Of a stretch of DNA of 14,475 nt, positions 6,698 through 13,878 are shown one piece after another. Positions within the stretch are counted from its first letter, which is position 1, and each line of letters opens with the position of its first letter. The position numbers were made by a program, and so were the translations under genes. Source of the stretch: Betaproteobacteria bacterium (GTDB lineage: Bacteria; Pseudomonadota; Gammaproteobacteria; Burkholderiales; Eutrophovitaceae); contig QXZO01000146.1 of the NCBI GenBank assembly GCA_009886305.1, positions 1 to 14,475 of the forward strand. The letters are read 5' to 3'. The notes under the pieces were generated by a model. That model was not told where the DNA came from. It saw only the letters and a list, made by a program, of their open reading frames with translations, and searched no databases.

Positions 6698-7789
6698 ATG
6701 GATCGGTTACGAGATCCGCGGTATTGGTTGGCGTTGTTCTTGGTTTTGAGTTGCGGCTTTGGTGCGGCCCACCAGACTAAATTATCAAGCAGTTTACTAA
6801 TGCTCGAAGGCGGGGTGGTCGGCGCTGAGATCGAACTCAACGTTCTAGATTTGGAGGTAGCCCTCGAACAAATTGACCTTAATCCTGACTTCAAGATTGA
6901 TGCTAAGACGATTGAGGACTTCTCGGAGGAGATATTTGCCTACGTAGCGGCTAATAATCAACTTTTCTGTGATGTTGATGCGGTAGATCCAAAGCCAACG
7001 GGACAGTTTCATTTTGATGGGGAACATTTGATTCTTGGTCTGCGATGGGTCTGTGATGCGGATACGTTTCCAAGTCGTTATAGCGTGACTCTTTTTCAGG
7101 AGATTGACTCTCAATCAAGGCATGTAGTGAGTGTCGAGGGTGATCAGAATTTCGTGAAACTCTTAAGTTCAGAGGATCAATCTGTTTCTTTTGATGATGA
7201 GAGTAATTCATTGTGGGATCTTGTCAAAAAATTTGTCATCTCGGGTGTAGAACATATAGCGATTGGTTTTGACCATATTGCATTTTTAGTAGCTGTTATC
7301 GTTCTAGGTCGCAGTTTTTGGCCTTTATTTAAAGTGGTTACGGCATTTACAATCGCTCATTCGATCACGCTCACTTTGGCAGTATTGAATGTCTTTGCGA
7401 TTCCTCCCGAGATCGTGGAGCCGCTGATTGCACTCAGCATTGTGTACGTGGCAGTTGAGAACTTCTTTGTACGAGACATAGCGAGACGCTATTGGGTGAC
7501 GTTTCTTTTTGGATTAATTCATGGCTTTGGCTTTGCATCTGTATTAAGAGATTTTGGTCTACCACAAGAAGGATTAATTTGGGCGCTAGCGTCGTTTAAT
7601 ATAGGCGTTGAGATCGGGCAACTTTTGATCGTGTTAGTCGCGATTGTCTTCTGGCGGCTGATAACTTCGCTATCATTTTTTGCGAGTACGGAGCGGGGTA
7701 AAAGAAGACAAAGAAGTATATCTTTAGTTGTATCTGCGTCGCTGGGTTTGTTGGGTTTAGGCTGGTTTGTAGAGCGTGTATTTATGTAA
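6698..7789 (+). CDS. HupE/UreJ-family membrane protein with extracytoplasmic domain
   Basis: This is a 363-residue inner-membrane protein. The ATG at 6698 has GAGGAG 7 bp upstream and starts a signal peptide (...CGFGAA, about residue 24). Residues 25-170 form a periplasmic domain with two cysteines (91 and 119). A polytopic C-terminal half follows with the HupE/UreJ_2 signatures: GVEHIAIGFDHIAFL (H186, H193), FTIAHSITLTLA (H221), YVAVENFF (E254), FGLIHGFGFA (H275) and FNIGVEIGQL (E305). The conserved histidines and acids in membrane helices suggest metal passage or binding. Characterised HupE/UreJ members move nickel or cobalt for hydrogenase and urease, but this two-domain subfamily is largely uncharacterised and no hydrogenase or urease gene is near. 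The adjacent PCu(A)C gene makes copper an alternative cargo. The family is certain; the metal is not. Confidence 0.9.
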   Translation: MDRLRDPRYWLALFLVLSCGFGAAHQTKLSSSLLMLEGGVVGAEIELNVLDLEVALEQIDLNPDFKIDAKTIEDFSEEIFAYVAANNQLFCDVDAVDPKPTGQFHFDGEHLILGLRWVCDADTFPSRYSVTLFQEIDSQSRHVVSVEGDQNFVKLLSSEDQSVSFDDESNSLWDLVKKFVISGVEHIAIGFDHIAFLVAVIVLGRSFWPLFKVVTAFTIAHSITLTLAVLNVFAIPPEIVEPLIALSIVYVAVENFFVRDIARRYWVTFLFGLIHGFGFASVLRDFGLPQEGLIWALASFNIGVEIGQLLIVLVAIVFWRLITSLSFFASTERGKRRQRSISLVVSASLGLLGLGWFVERVFM

Positions 7790-7840
7790 TTCGACCAGTT
7801 AGTGTTTATTCAAACAGATATAAATTTTTGGAGATTATCA

Positions 7841-8311
7841 ATGTATCGTTATTTAGGACTGGTTTGTTTTTTATGGTCTTGTTTGGCATTTGCAGGACAT
7901 CACGAAAATATGGAGCACTCTGACGGGATGCACGTCATGAATGGCTGGGTAAAAGAGCCTTTGCCAGGCGTAGATGCGACTGCGGTTTATCTTTCTATCC
8001 ATAATCCACGTAATGAAACTGACCTCTTGCTTAGTGTCTCCACAGACCTTGCGCAAATAAGCGAAATTCACGAGATGTCGATGGTTGATAATGTCATGAA
8101 GATGAGGCGGCTCGATTCCGGTTTGTCGATAGCGCCTGATCAATTCGTGCGATTAGAGCCAGGTGGTCTTCACATAATGCTTTTTGGGCTCACTAAGTCC
8201 TTCAAAGTCGGTGAAACCTATACTGCTACCCTAGTTTTCGAGCGTGCAGGAAAAATATCAGTACCGGTTACGGTTAGAGCAGCGGCTGAAGCTGCTCATC
8301 ATCACCATTGA
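7841..8311 (+). CDS. Periplasmic copper chaperone, PCu(A)C family
   Basis: This is a 156-residue exported protein of the PCu(A)C family, which binds Cu(I) in the periplasm and passes it to cytochrome oxidase CuA sites or copper carriers. The ATG at 7841 has GGAG 7 bp upstream and begins a signal peptide ending near CLAFA. The metal motif is visible: HEMSM (H77, M79, M81), VMKM (M86, M88) and PGGLHIML (H111, M113), close to the family pattern H(M)X10MX21HXM. Extra ligands frame it: a His/Met-rich N-terminus (HHENMEHSDGMHVM) and a terminal HHHH. The gene lies 51 bp after the HupE gene with no terminator between, so they are probably cotranscribed and may serve the same metal pathway. Confidence 0.92.
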   Translation: MYRYLGLVCFLWSCLAFAGHHENMEHSDGMHVMNGWVKEPLPGVDATAVYLSIHNPRNETDLLLSVSTDLAQISEIHEMSMVDNVMKMRRLDSGLSIAPDQFVRLEPGGLHIMLFGLTKSFKVGETYTATLVFERAGKISVPVTVRAAAEAAHHHH

Positions 8312-8357
8312 TACGACTAACAATGTACTCCTTCTAATGTGATGGGAGCTGGTCGTA
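8312..8357 (+). promoter_or_regulatory. Inverted repeat covering the ribosome site of the ABC-F gene
   Basis: TACGAC (8312-8317) is complementary to GTCGTA (8352-8357). Inside it, CTCC (8328-8331) can pair with GGAG (8345-8348), the only Shine-Dalgarno-like sequence before the ATG at 8362. The structure could reduce translation until disrupted. The helices are short and interrupted, so it may be accidental. Confidence 0.25.
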
Positions 8358-8361
8358 ACTC

Positions 8362-10254
8362 ATGATTACTGCTGATGGTATCGCGCTTAGGCGAGGTGAC
8401 AAGGTTCTTTTTGAGAATGCTCGATTTACTTTTTATGCGGGAAATAAGATTGGAATAACCGGTAGTAACGGTTCTGGAAAGAGTAGCTTGTTTGCTTTGT
8501 TATTGGGCGAAATACAGGCAGATTCTGGTACTCTGGGTTTGCAACCGGGCCTTGTTATGTCACATGTTTCGCAAGAGTTGCCGATGGGAGATACGCGTGC
8601 GATTGATTATGTGATCGATGGCGACGTTGAACTTCGTGAAATACAACTTAAGCTGGAGCGTGCTGAGAGTCATAACGATTCGGATCAGATTGGCCTATTG
8701 CACGAACGTTTAAATACGATTAACGGATACAGTGCCGAGGCCCGCGCGAACCAATTACTGAGTGGTTTAGGCTTTGTCTCCAGTGAAGTAACCAACTCAA
8801 TTGATTATTTTTCTGGTGGTTGGCGAATGCGCCTCAACTTAGCGCGAGCATTAATGTGTCGATCTGATCTGCTCTTACTAGATGAGCCGACTAATCACTT
8901 AGATTTAGACGCTGTTATTTGGCTTGAGTCGTGGCTAAAGTACTTCCCTGGCACTTTGCTGCTGATTTCGCATGACCGATCATTTCTAGATAATGTCGTT
9001 CAGTCGATTTGCTACATTGAGAGGGGGGCTCTTAAAACTTATAAGGGTAATTATTCAGCTTTTGAGATGCAGCGGGCATCACATCTTGCTCAAGAAAAAG
9101 CAACTTACATCAAACAGCAGCGGGAAGTCGAGCATATGAAGCGATTCGTTGATCGTTTTCGTGCCAAGGCAACAAAAGCCCGCCAAGCCCAGAGTCGTAT
9201 GAAGCAATTAGCTAAGTTGGAAGTGATCGCTCCTGCGCACGCCCAGACCCCTTTTCGTTTTGAATTCAGGGAGCCAGCATCCCGTCCAGATCCAGCTTTA
9301 GTCGCTACGGATGTTTCAATCGGCTACGACCATAAGCCAATTTTAGAAAATATACGCTTCGAATTAAGGTCTGGTGCACGGATTGGATTACTCGGTAGAA
9401 ATGGTGCTGGAAAATCTACATTTATTCGTTTTTTGGCGGGACAGATTAAGCCGATTGACGGTGAAGTATCGAAAAGCAAAGATTTAGCGATCGGATATTT
9501 TGAGCAAAACTCACTGGACCAGTTGAGAGAAGATGAGCATCCACTTCAACATCTTGTAAGACTGGATGGGTATACCAAGGAACAAGAACTAAGAAATTAC
9601 CTAGGTGGATTTGGGTTTAATGGCGATGATGCATTTCGTGATGTAGGACTATTTTCCGGAGGGGAGCGCTCTCGATTGGCCTTAGCTCTTATCATTTGGC
9701 GAAAGCCGAATGTCTTACTGCTAGACGAGCCAACGAATCATTTGGATATGGATATGCGCTATGCCTTAACTAGAGCGTTACAAAGTTTTGAGGGTTCGAT
9801 GGTACTTGTATCCCATGACCGTTCATTATTGTCATCTGTTTGTGATCAACTGTACTTGATTGACGATGGAGTGCTAGCTGAGTTTGATAGTGATTTGGAC
9901 GAATACTCAAATCAACTCTTGGCAAAAACGAACAGATCTGAATCGGGTATGTCGAAATCACTTGGTTCGAGGAAAGAACGAAGACGCGAGGAGGCTGATG
10001 CTCGTAATCGTCAGTCTGCATTGAAAAAACCTCTAATGAAAAAAATAAATGAACTTGAGAAACAGCTTGCTCGTCTTCAGATTCAGAAAGAGCGCTTTGA
10101 ATATACTTTAGCTCAAACTCATTTGTACGAGGATGACGCAAAGGAGGAGTTACTCGGACACTTACATGATCAAGCGATACTATCAAAGGAGATAAATGAG
10201 GCTGAGGAGGAATGGCTGAGCATTTCCAAAGAACTTGAGGAGCTTGGTATATAG
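8362..10254 (+). CDS. yheS: ABC-F family ATPase, YheS type
   Basis: This is a 630-residue cytoplasmic tandem ABC ATPase without membrane segments. ABC-F proteins bind the ribosomal E site and help stalled ribosomes. Domain 1 has Walker A GSNGSGKSS (34-42), signature FSGGW (150-154), Walker B LLLDEPTNHLD with E175, and H204. The linker (about 235-295) is helical and basic, the P-site tRNA interaction motif. Domain 2 has GRNGAGKST (345-353), FSGGE (431-435), LLLDEPTNHLD with E456, and H485. The C-terminal tail (about 530-630) is a charged coiled coil. The N-terminal half follows E. coli YheS (637 residues), including YVIDGD...LRE; Uup and EttA are less alike. The ribosome site is poor (GGGAG, 13 bp from the ATG). 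It lies 50 bp after the copper chaperone gene, perhaps by read-through, with no obvious functional link. Confidence 0.93.
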   Translation: MITADGIALRRGDKVLFENARFTFYAGNKIGITGSNGSGKSSLFALLLGEIQADSGTLGLQPGLVMSHVSQELPMGDTRAIDYVIDGDVELREIQLKLERAESHNDSDQIGLLHERLNTINGYSAEARANQLLSGLGFVSSEVTNSIDYFSGGWRMRLNLARALMCRSDLLLLDEPTNHLDLDAVIWLESWLKYFPGTLLLISHDRSFLDNVVQSICYIERGALKTYKGNYSAFEMQRASHLAQEKATYIKQQREVEHMKRFVDRFRAKATKARQAQSRMKQLAKLEVIAPAHAQTPFRFEFREPASRPDPALVATDVSIGYDHKPILENIRFELRSGARIGLLGRNGAGKSTFIRFLAGQIKPIDGEVSKSKDLAIGYFEQNSLDQLREDEHPLQHLVRLDGYTKEQELRNYLGGFGFNGDDAFRDVGLFSGGERSRLALALIIWRKPNVLLLDEPTNHLDMDMRYALTRALQSFEGSMVLVSHDRSLLSSVCDQLYLIDDGVLAEFDSDLDEYSNQLLAKTNRSESGMSKSLGSRKERRREEADARNRQSALKKPLMKKINELEKQLARLQIQKERFEYTLAQTHLYEDDAKEELLGHLHDQAILSKEINEAEEEWLSISKELEELGI

Positions 10255-10472
10255 AGGGCTCGTGAAATTTTATTGATTTATTATTTTTGAGGGATAAACA
10301 TTAATACTTTATTTATTCCTATATATCTGCCGATCAACATGCGATGTAAATTGTAAGAGTGTGGACAACTCGTTGTGAATTGTTGTCAGTTTATCGTGGA
10401 GGTGGATCTTTATCAGAGTCTGATTTTGTAGGTTTGGCTGATAAATATTTAGTTAAATGAGAGTGATTCTTT
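10255..10472. other. Convergent AT-rich spacer with inverted repeats
   Basis: There is no open frame of note between the ABC-F gene and the opposing Sel1 gene. Inverted repeats seen are TTTATCAG (10409-10416) with CTGATAAA (10438-10445), followed by TATTT; GACAAC (10364-10369) with GTTGTC (10382-10387), the latter competing with an inner ACAAC/GTTGT; and TCTTTTTAAAAAGA at the Sel1 stop. None is a strong terminator. The first might weakly end the ABC-F transcript. Confidence 0.4.
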
Positions 10473-11396
10473 TTAAAAAGAGATGCAGTCTTTAAAGTTT
10501 TTTCGCTTACAGGCTGCTGCAAGCGTTTTAGCGGTAGAAATAGAATCGGGGGTTATAGATAATGCCACCCCTTCTCTGAACCTCTCTGCGCTTTCGTGTC
10601 CAGATTGAGCAGCAACAGCAAACCAAAGATAGGCGTAAAGGTCGTTTTTTGGAACGCCTAATCCAAGCTGGTAGATCAGGCCTAGGTTATGAAATGCTGC
10701 GGGGTGGCCTTCGCTTGCGGCAGCAATAATGAGCTCTAGTCCTCGTTCGGTGTCTTTTGGAACGCTGCTACCTTTCAGGTAAAACGTACCCAGCAGGTTT
10801 TGTGAGTCGATATTCTCTTGTTCTGCAGACTTTTCCAACCATCTTATAGCCTCGCTAGTATTTTTAGCTACACCGACTCCTTTATGAAGCATTTGGGCGA
10901 CGTGAAGCTGCGCTTCAGATTGATTCTTTTTAGCTGCACTCATGTATAGATGAAAAGCTTTTTTTAAATCGATTGGTGTCCCAATACCAAATTGAAGCAT
11001 TTTTCCTGCGTTTGTAAGCGCATCAGCATTTCCAGATTCGGCAGCTCGGTTGAACCACGTGAAAGCTGCAGAGTCGTCTTCTTCAGTTCCAACTCCTTTT
11101 TTTAGCATTTTCGCCACCCTTAGCTGAGCAGGCACACTGCCTCGTTCTGCTGCTTGCAGAAACCAATAAAAAGCTTTTTGACTATTTTTTGTAATTTCTC
11201 TTCCGTCACGATACATAGCCCCGAGGCGCAGTTGGGCTTTTATATCTCCTGATTGTGCTTGTATTTTTAGTTCCTGGAGACCTCTACTTGTCGAAGCCCG
11301 ACGCGTTTCATCTGCAGCTGTTACGAGTGCGGGTTGCCATGAAAGAAAAGTCAAGGCCAGTGTGCTGAGGGTTATTAATTGTCGAAACGGTTTCAC
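10473..11396 (-). CDS. Secreted Sel1-repeat (TPR-like) protein
   Basis: This is a 307-residue exported scaffold-type protein. It starts with GTG at 11396 and a signal peptide (about 1-28, ...PALVTAADE); no good ribosome site is visible and no other start gives the signal. Six Sel1 repeats of 36 residues follow with regular AQLRLGAMYRDG, AQLRVAKMLKKGVG, AQLHVAQMLHKGVGV and AFHNLGLIYQLGLGVPKN cores. A seventh, degenerate copy ends the array, and the protein finishes with a basic, two-cysteine tail (CKRKNFKDCISF). Sel1 proteins bind partners in envelope quality control, signalling or polysaccharide export; no partner is evident here. It is divergent from the CorA-type gene across 108 bp, so the two may share regulatory DNA. 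It is longer and more regular than the small Sel1 protein at 1143. Confidence 0.87.
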   Translation of the reverse strand: MKPFRQLITLSTLALTFLSWQPALVTAADETRRASTSRGLQELKIQAQSGDIKAQLRLGAMYRDGREITKNSQKAFYWFLQAAERGSVPAQLRVAKMLKKGVGTEEDDSAAFTWFNRAAESGNADALTNAGKMLQFGIGTPIDLKKAFHLYMSAAKKNQSEAQLHVAQMLHKGVGVAKNTSEAIRWLEKSAEQENIDSQNLLGTFYLKGSSVPKDTERGLELIIAAASEGHPAAFHNLGLIYQLGLGVPKNDLYAYLWFAVAAQSGHESAERFREGVALSITPDSISTAKTLAAACKRKNFKDCISF

Positions 11397-11504
11397 GACT
11401 GAAGGCTCAAAGAGTTATATTAACGGGGTAGTGGAATACTATCACTGAGTTAGTAGAGTTAGGGCGATTGAAATTAGCTAAGCTTGAAATAAAGGAAATG
11501 TCAC
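11397..11504. promoter_or_regulatory. Divergent intergenic region (Sel1 / CorA genes)
   Basis: This 108-bp gap must hold promoters for both genes, but I see no convincing -35/-10 pair. Visible are a small palindrome GTTATATTAAC (11414-11424) and a tandem GAGTTAG pair (11447-11453 and 11456-11462, 9-bp period). The region also contains an 11-mer, TAGTAGAGTTA (11451-11461), also found at 1071-1081 before the other Sel1 gene. AAAGGAA (11491-11497) is the ribosome site for the CorA gene. Confidence 0.4.
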
Positions 11505-12479
11505 ATGATGTCCAAGTTTGAATTAGGAAGAGTTCTAACATTTAACTTTAAAGCTAAAGAAATTGGTGATGTTCCCTTATCAAATGTTTCTAAAAGCATA
11601 AAGGAAGACTTGTTTTGCTGGGGTCATTTGCCTCTTGATGAGTCGGGATATGCTGTACTCAAGGAGGTTGGCGTAGATTTAGACACCGTCGACCGTATTA
11701 CCAACAACCAGGGTCATGGGGTGCTACGGTTTGGTCGAGGGGCGATCCACTGTACTTTATTAGAGGCTACCGCGGTTGGCAGGAACCTGACGCTTAAGCC
11801 AATCCATCTAGTCATCGGCACAAATTTTATGTTTACATTGTGTGATGGTCATTCGGACGTGATTGCAGACGTATGTGAATCATATGAGGATGACTTTTAT
11901 CAACAGGCTCAGTCGGGTGGATTTTTATTATTTGAGTTGGTTGATTCGTTAATCCTTGATTATCGACAAACGCTCGGAGAGTTAGCCGGGGACGTGGAAT
12001 CGATGCAAAATCGACTGATTAAAAATGAGAAAGATCCAGAAATTTTTCATGATTTTTCGATACTTTCCGCTGCTTTATTAGAATTTAGAAATGCCGTGGC
12101 GGCAGCGAGGGAGTCGGTTGATGGCCTATCTAATCGTCGGTCTAAGTTTATCTCCGAGTCGGCGCAGCCATTCTTGGAGCGCCAAGCGATTCCACTCGAC
12201 AGGTTGTCCGGTGACGCGACCACGGAGCGAGCAATTTTATCGGAGACGCTAAATCTTTACATGGGTATGACAAGTCACAAAACTAACTTAGTGATTAATC
12301 GTTTGGTGATTATTAGTATGGTTTTTTTGCCATTAAATTTTTTAGCAGCAGTTTATGGGATGAATTTTAAGCATATTCCTGAATTTGGATGGCGGTTCGG
12401 ATACCTGGCATTTTGGTGTTTTGCTACGTGTTTAGCGGTGGCTATCATTATTATTTTCAAAAGAAAAAAATGGATTTGA
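11505..12479 (+). CDS. CorA/ZntB-family divalent metal cation transporter
   Basis: This 324-residue protein is an inner-membrane channel subunit; family members form pentamers that move Mg2+, Co2+, Ni2+ or Zn2+. A large soluble N-terminal domain (1-260), with the helical stretch typical of CorA funnels from about 140 on, precedes two membrane helices: 267-285, ending in the diagnostic YGMNF (GMN 285-287), and 297-317. The short loop KHIPEFGW corresponds to the usual MPEL loop, and the C-terminus is lysine-rich (KRKKWI) as expected on the cytoplasmic side. AAAGGAA lies 7 bp before the first of two adjacent ATG codons (11505 and 11508); either may be used. Sequence alone does not separate Mg2+ uptake (CorA) from Zn2+ transport (ZntB), so no gene symbol is given. 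The neighbouring biotin genes seem unrelated. Confidence 0.9.
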   Translation: MMSKFELGRVLTFNFKAKEIGDVPLSNVSKSIKEDLFCWGHLPLDESGYAVLKEVGVDLDTVDRITNNQGHGVLRFGRGAIHCTLLEATAVGRNLTLKPIHLVIGTNFMFTLCDGHSDVIADVCESYEDDFYQQAQSGGFLLFELVDSLILDYRQTLGELAGDVESMQNRLIKNEKDPEIFHDFSILSAALLEFRNAVAAARESVDGLSNRRSKFISESAQPFLERQAIPLDRLSGDATTERAILSETLNLYMGMTSHKTNLVINRLVIISMVFLPLNFLAAVYGMNFKHIPEFGWRFGYLAFWCFATCLAVAIIIIFKRKKWI

Positions 12480-12574
12480 CCGTGACAGGCGAGTGTTACT
12501 GTATCCAGTATCGTCCTGTTCGAGATACAATACCGATCCAATATCAAAGAATGCAGCGCTAAGTATTTAATCCC

Positions 12575-13876
12575 TTGAGCAATTTCGCCCCTTCTTTATC
12601 TGATAGAAGCTTGGGCGCCATATGGCACCCATGCAGCCAAATGGCGCGTCTTAAGTCGTGCCCCCCGCTTGCAATTCAATCAGGCCATGATGGGTGGCTA
12701 TTCGATGAATCAGGGCGTCGTTACTTTGATTCTGTAAGCTCCTGGTGGGTCAATATCCTAGGGCACACAAATCAGAGAATTACGGAGGCTATCGTCAAGC
12801 AAGCCAATGAGCTTTCTCATGTCATGCTTGGGGGTTGTACCCATGAGCCAGCAGTGAAACTCGCCGAACGTCTTTCGCTAAGGACAGGTAAGCATTTGGG
12901 TCATGTTTTCTTTGCATCCGACGGTTCAAGTGCTGTGGAAATCGCACTCAAACAATGTTTTCATGCCAAATCGATTCAAGGTCAAACTGCTCGCAGCCGG
13001 TTTGCATGTTTACGAAATAGTTACCATGGTGAGACCATAGGGGCGTTGTCTGTAACCGATGTGCCTTTGTTTCAAGATTCATATCGAGCTTTATTGAATG
13101 ATACTTTTATCGTAGCCTCCCCTGACAATCGCGCAAATAATGAAAAAGAAGCGCTAAAGGCTCTCTCGGATTTACTTGAGGAAAAAGGGCACGAGCTTTG
13201 CGCTCTGATCATTGAACCGCGTGTTCAGTGCGGCGGCGGTATGTCTATGCACTCAGTTGATTATTTGCGTCAGGTTCGGAGGTTAACGCGTCATTATGGT
13301 GTGTACTTGATTGCAGATGAAATAGCGGTAGGATGTGGAAGGACGGGGACATTTTTTGCATGGGAGCAGGTTAGTAAGATTGATTGGCCTGATGCGGTGT
13401 TACTCTCTAAAGGCATTACTGGTGGCAATTTGCCCTTATCCGTTGTGCTAAGTTCAGATGAGATTTTTGAATCTTTTTTAAGTAATGATTTTACAAGAGG
13501 ATTTTTACATTCCCATTCCTATACGGGTAATCCGATAGCGTGCGCTGCAGCCAACGTTGTACTTGATTATTTCGATGAGGGCCTAGAGAAGACTATTCAT
13601 CAACAAACTAATTATCTGTCGCACGCATTTAGTCGTTTTGAAGGAGATTCTCGAATTTCAGCCCTCAGGCAGTGTGGAATGATCCTAGCGTTTGAAGTCA
13701 ATAATGCGGGAGAGAATTTTGCAGAACGATTTCATCTCCAGGGACGTGCTCATGAAATCTTAATTCGACCCATAGGTAACACGGTATATCTGATGCCGCC
13801 CTACGTGCTCACGCAGGAGGTGGCTGACTTTTTAGCAGATGCCATCGCGCAGTGTCTGGATGCAGTCTTGAGCTAA
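12575..13876 (+). CDS. bioA: Adenosylmethionine-8-amino-7-oxononanoate aminotransferase
   Basis: This is a PLP enzyme that converts 8-amino-7-oxononanoate (KAPA) to 7,8-diaminononanoate using S-adenosylmethionine as amino donor, the step after BioF in biotin synthesis. The 433 residues match BioA throughout: IWHPCSQM (16-23), SSWWVN (55-60), SHVMLGGCTH, NSYHGETIGA (148-157, with the Y-H pair), IIEPRVQCGGGM, ADEIAVGCGRTG (D248), the PLP lysine in LLSKGITGG (K279), HSYTGNP and IRPIGNTVYLMPPY. A TAA at 12560-12562 closes the frame upstream and no ATG precedes the conserved IWHP block, so TTG 12575 is the likely start. The TTG at 12611 also precedes this block and has AGAAG upstream, but gives a shorter N-terminus. 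No BirA-type operator was recognised upstream. It ends 2 bp before bioF. Confidence 0.96.
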   Translation: MSNFAPSLSDRSLGAIWHPCSQMARLKSCPPLAIQSGHDGWLFDESGRRYFDSVSSWWVNILGHTNQRITEAIVKQANELSHVMLGGCTHEPAVKLAERLSLRTGKHLGHVFFASDGSSAVEIALKQCFHAKSIQGQTARSRFACLRNSYHGETIGALSVTDVPLFQDSYRALLNDTFIVASPDNRANNEKEALKALSDLLEEKGHELCALIIEPRVQCGGGMSMHSVDYLRQVRRLTRHYGVYLIADEIAVGCGRTGTFFAWEQVSKIDWPDAVLLSKGITGGNLPLSVVLSSDEIFESFLSNDFTRGFLHSHSYTGNPIACAAANVVLDYFDEGLEKTIHQQTNYLSHAFSRFEGDSRISALRQCGMILAFEVNNAGENFAERFHLQGRAHEILIRPIGNTVYLMPPYVLTQEVADFLADAIAQCLDAVLS

Positions 13877-13878
13877 CG

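Noticed and set aside
11414..11424. GTTATATTAAC as a Zur box in front of the CorA-type gene
   Set aside because: Half-sites are two bases too close for the Zur layout and the outer bases do not match, so a Zur call is not justified.
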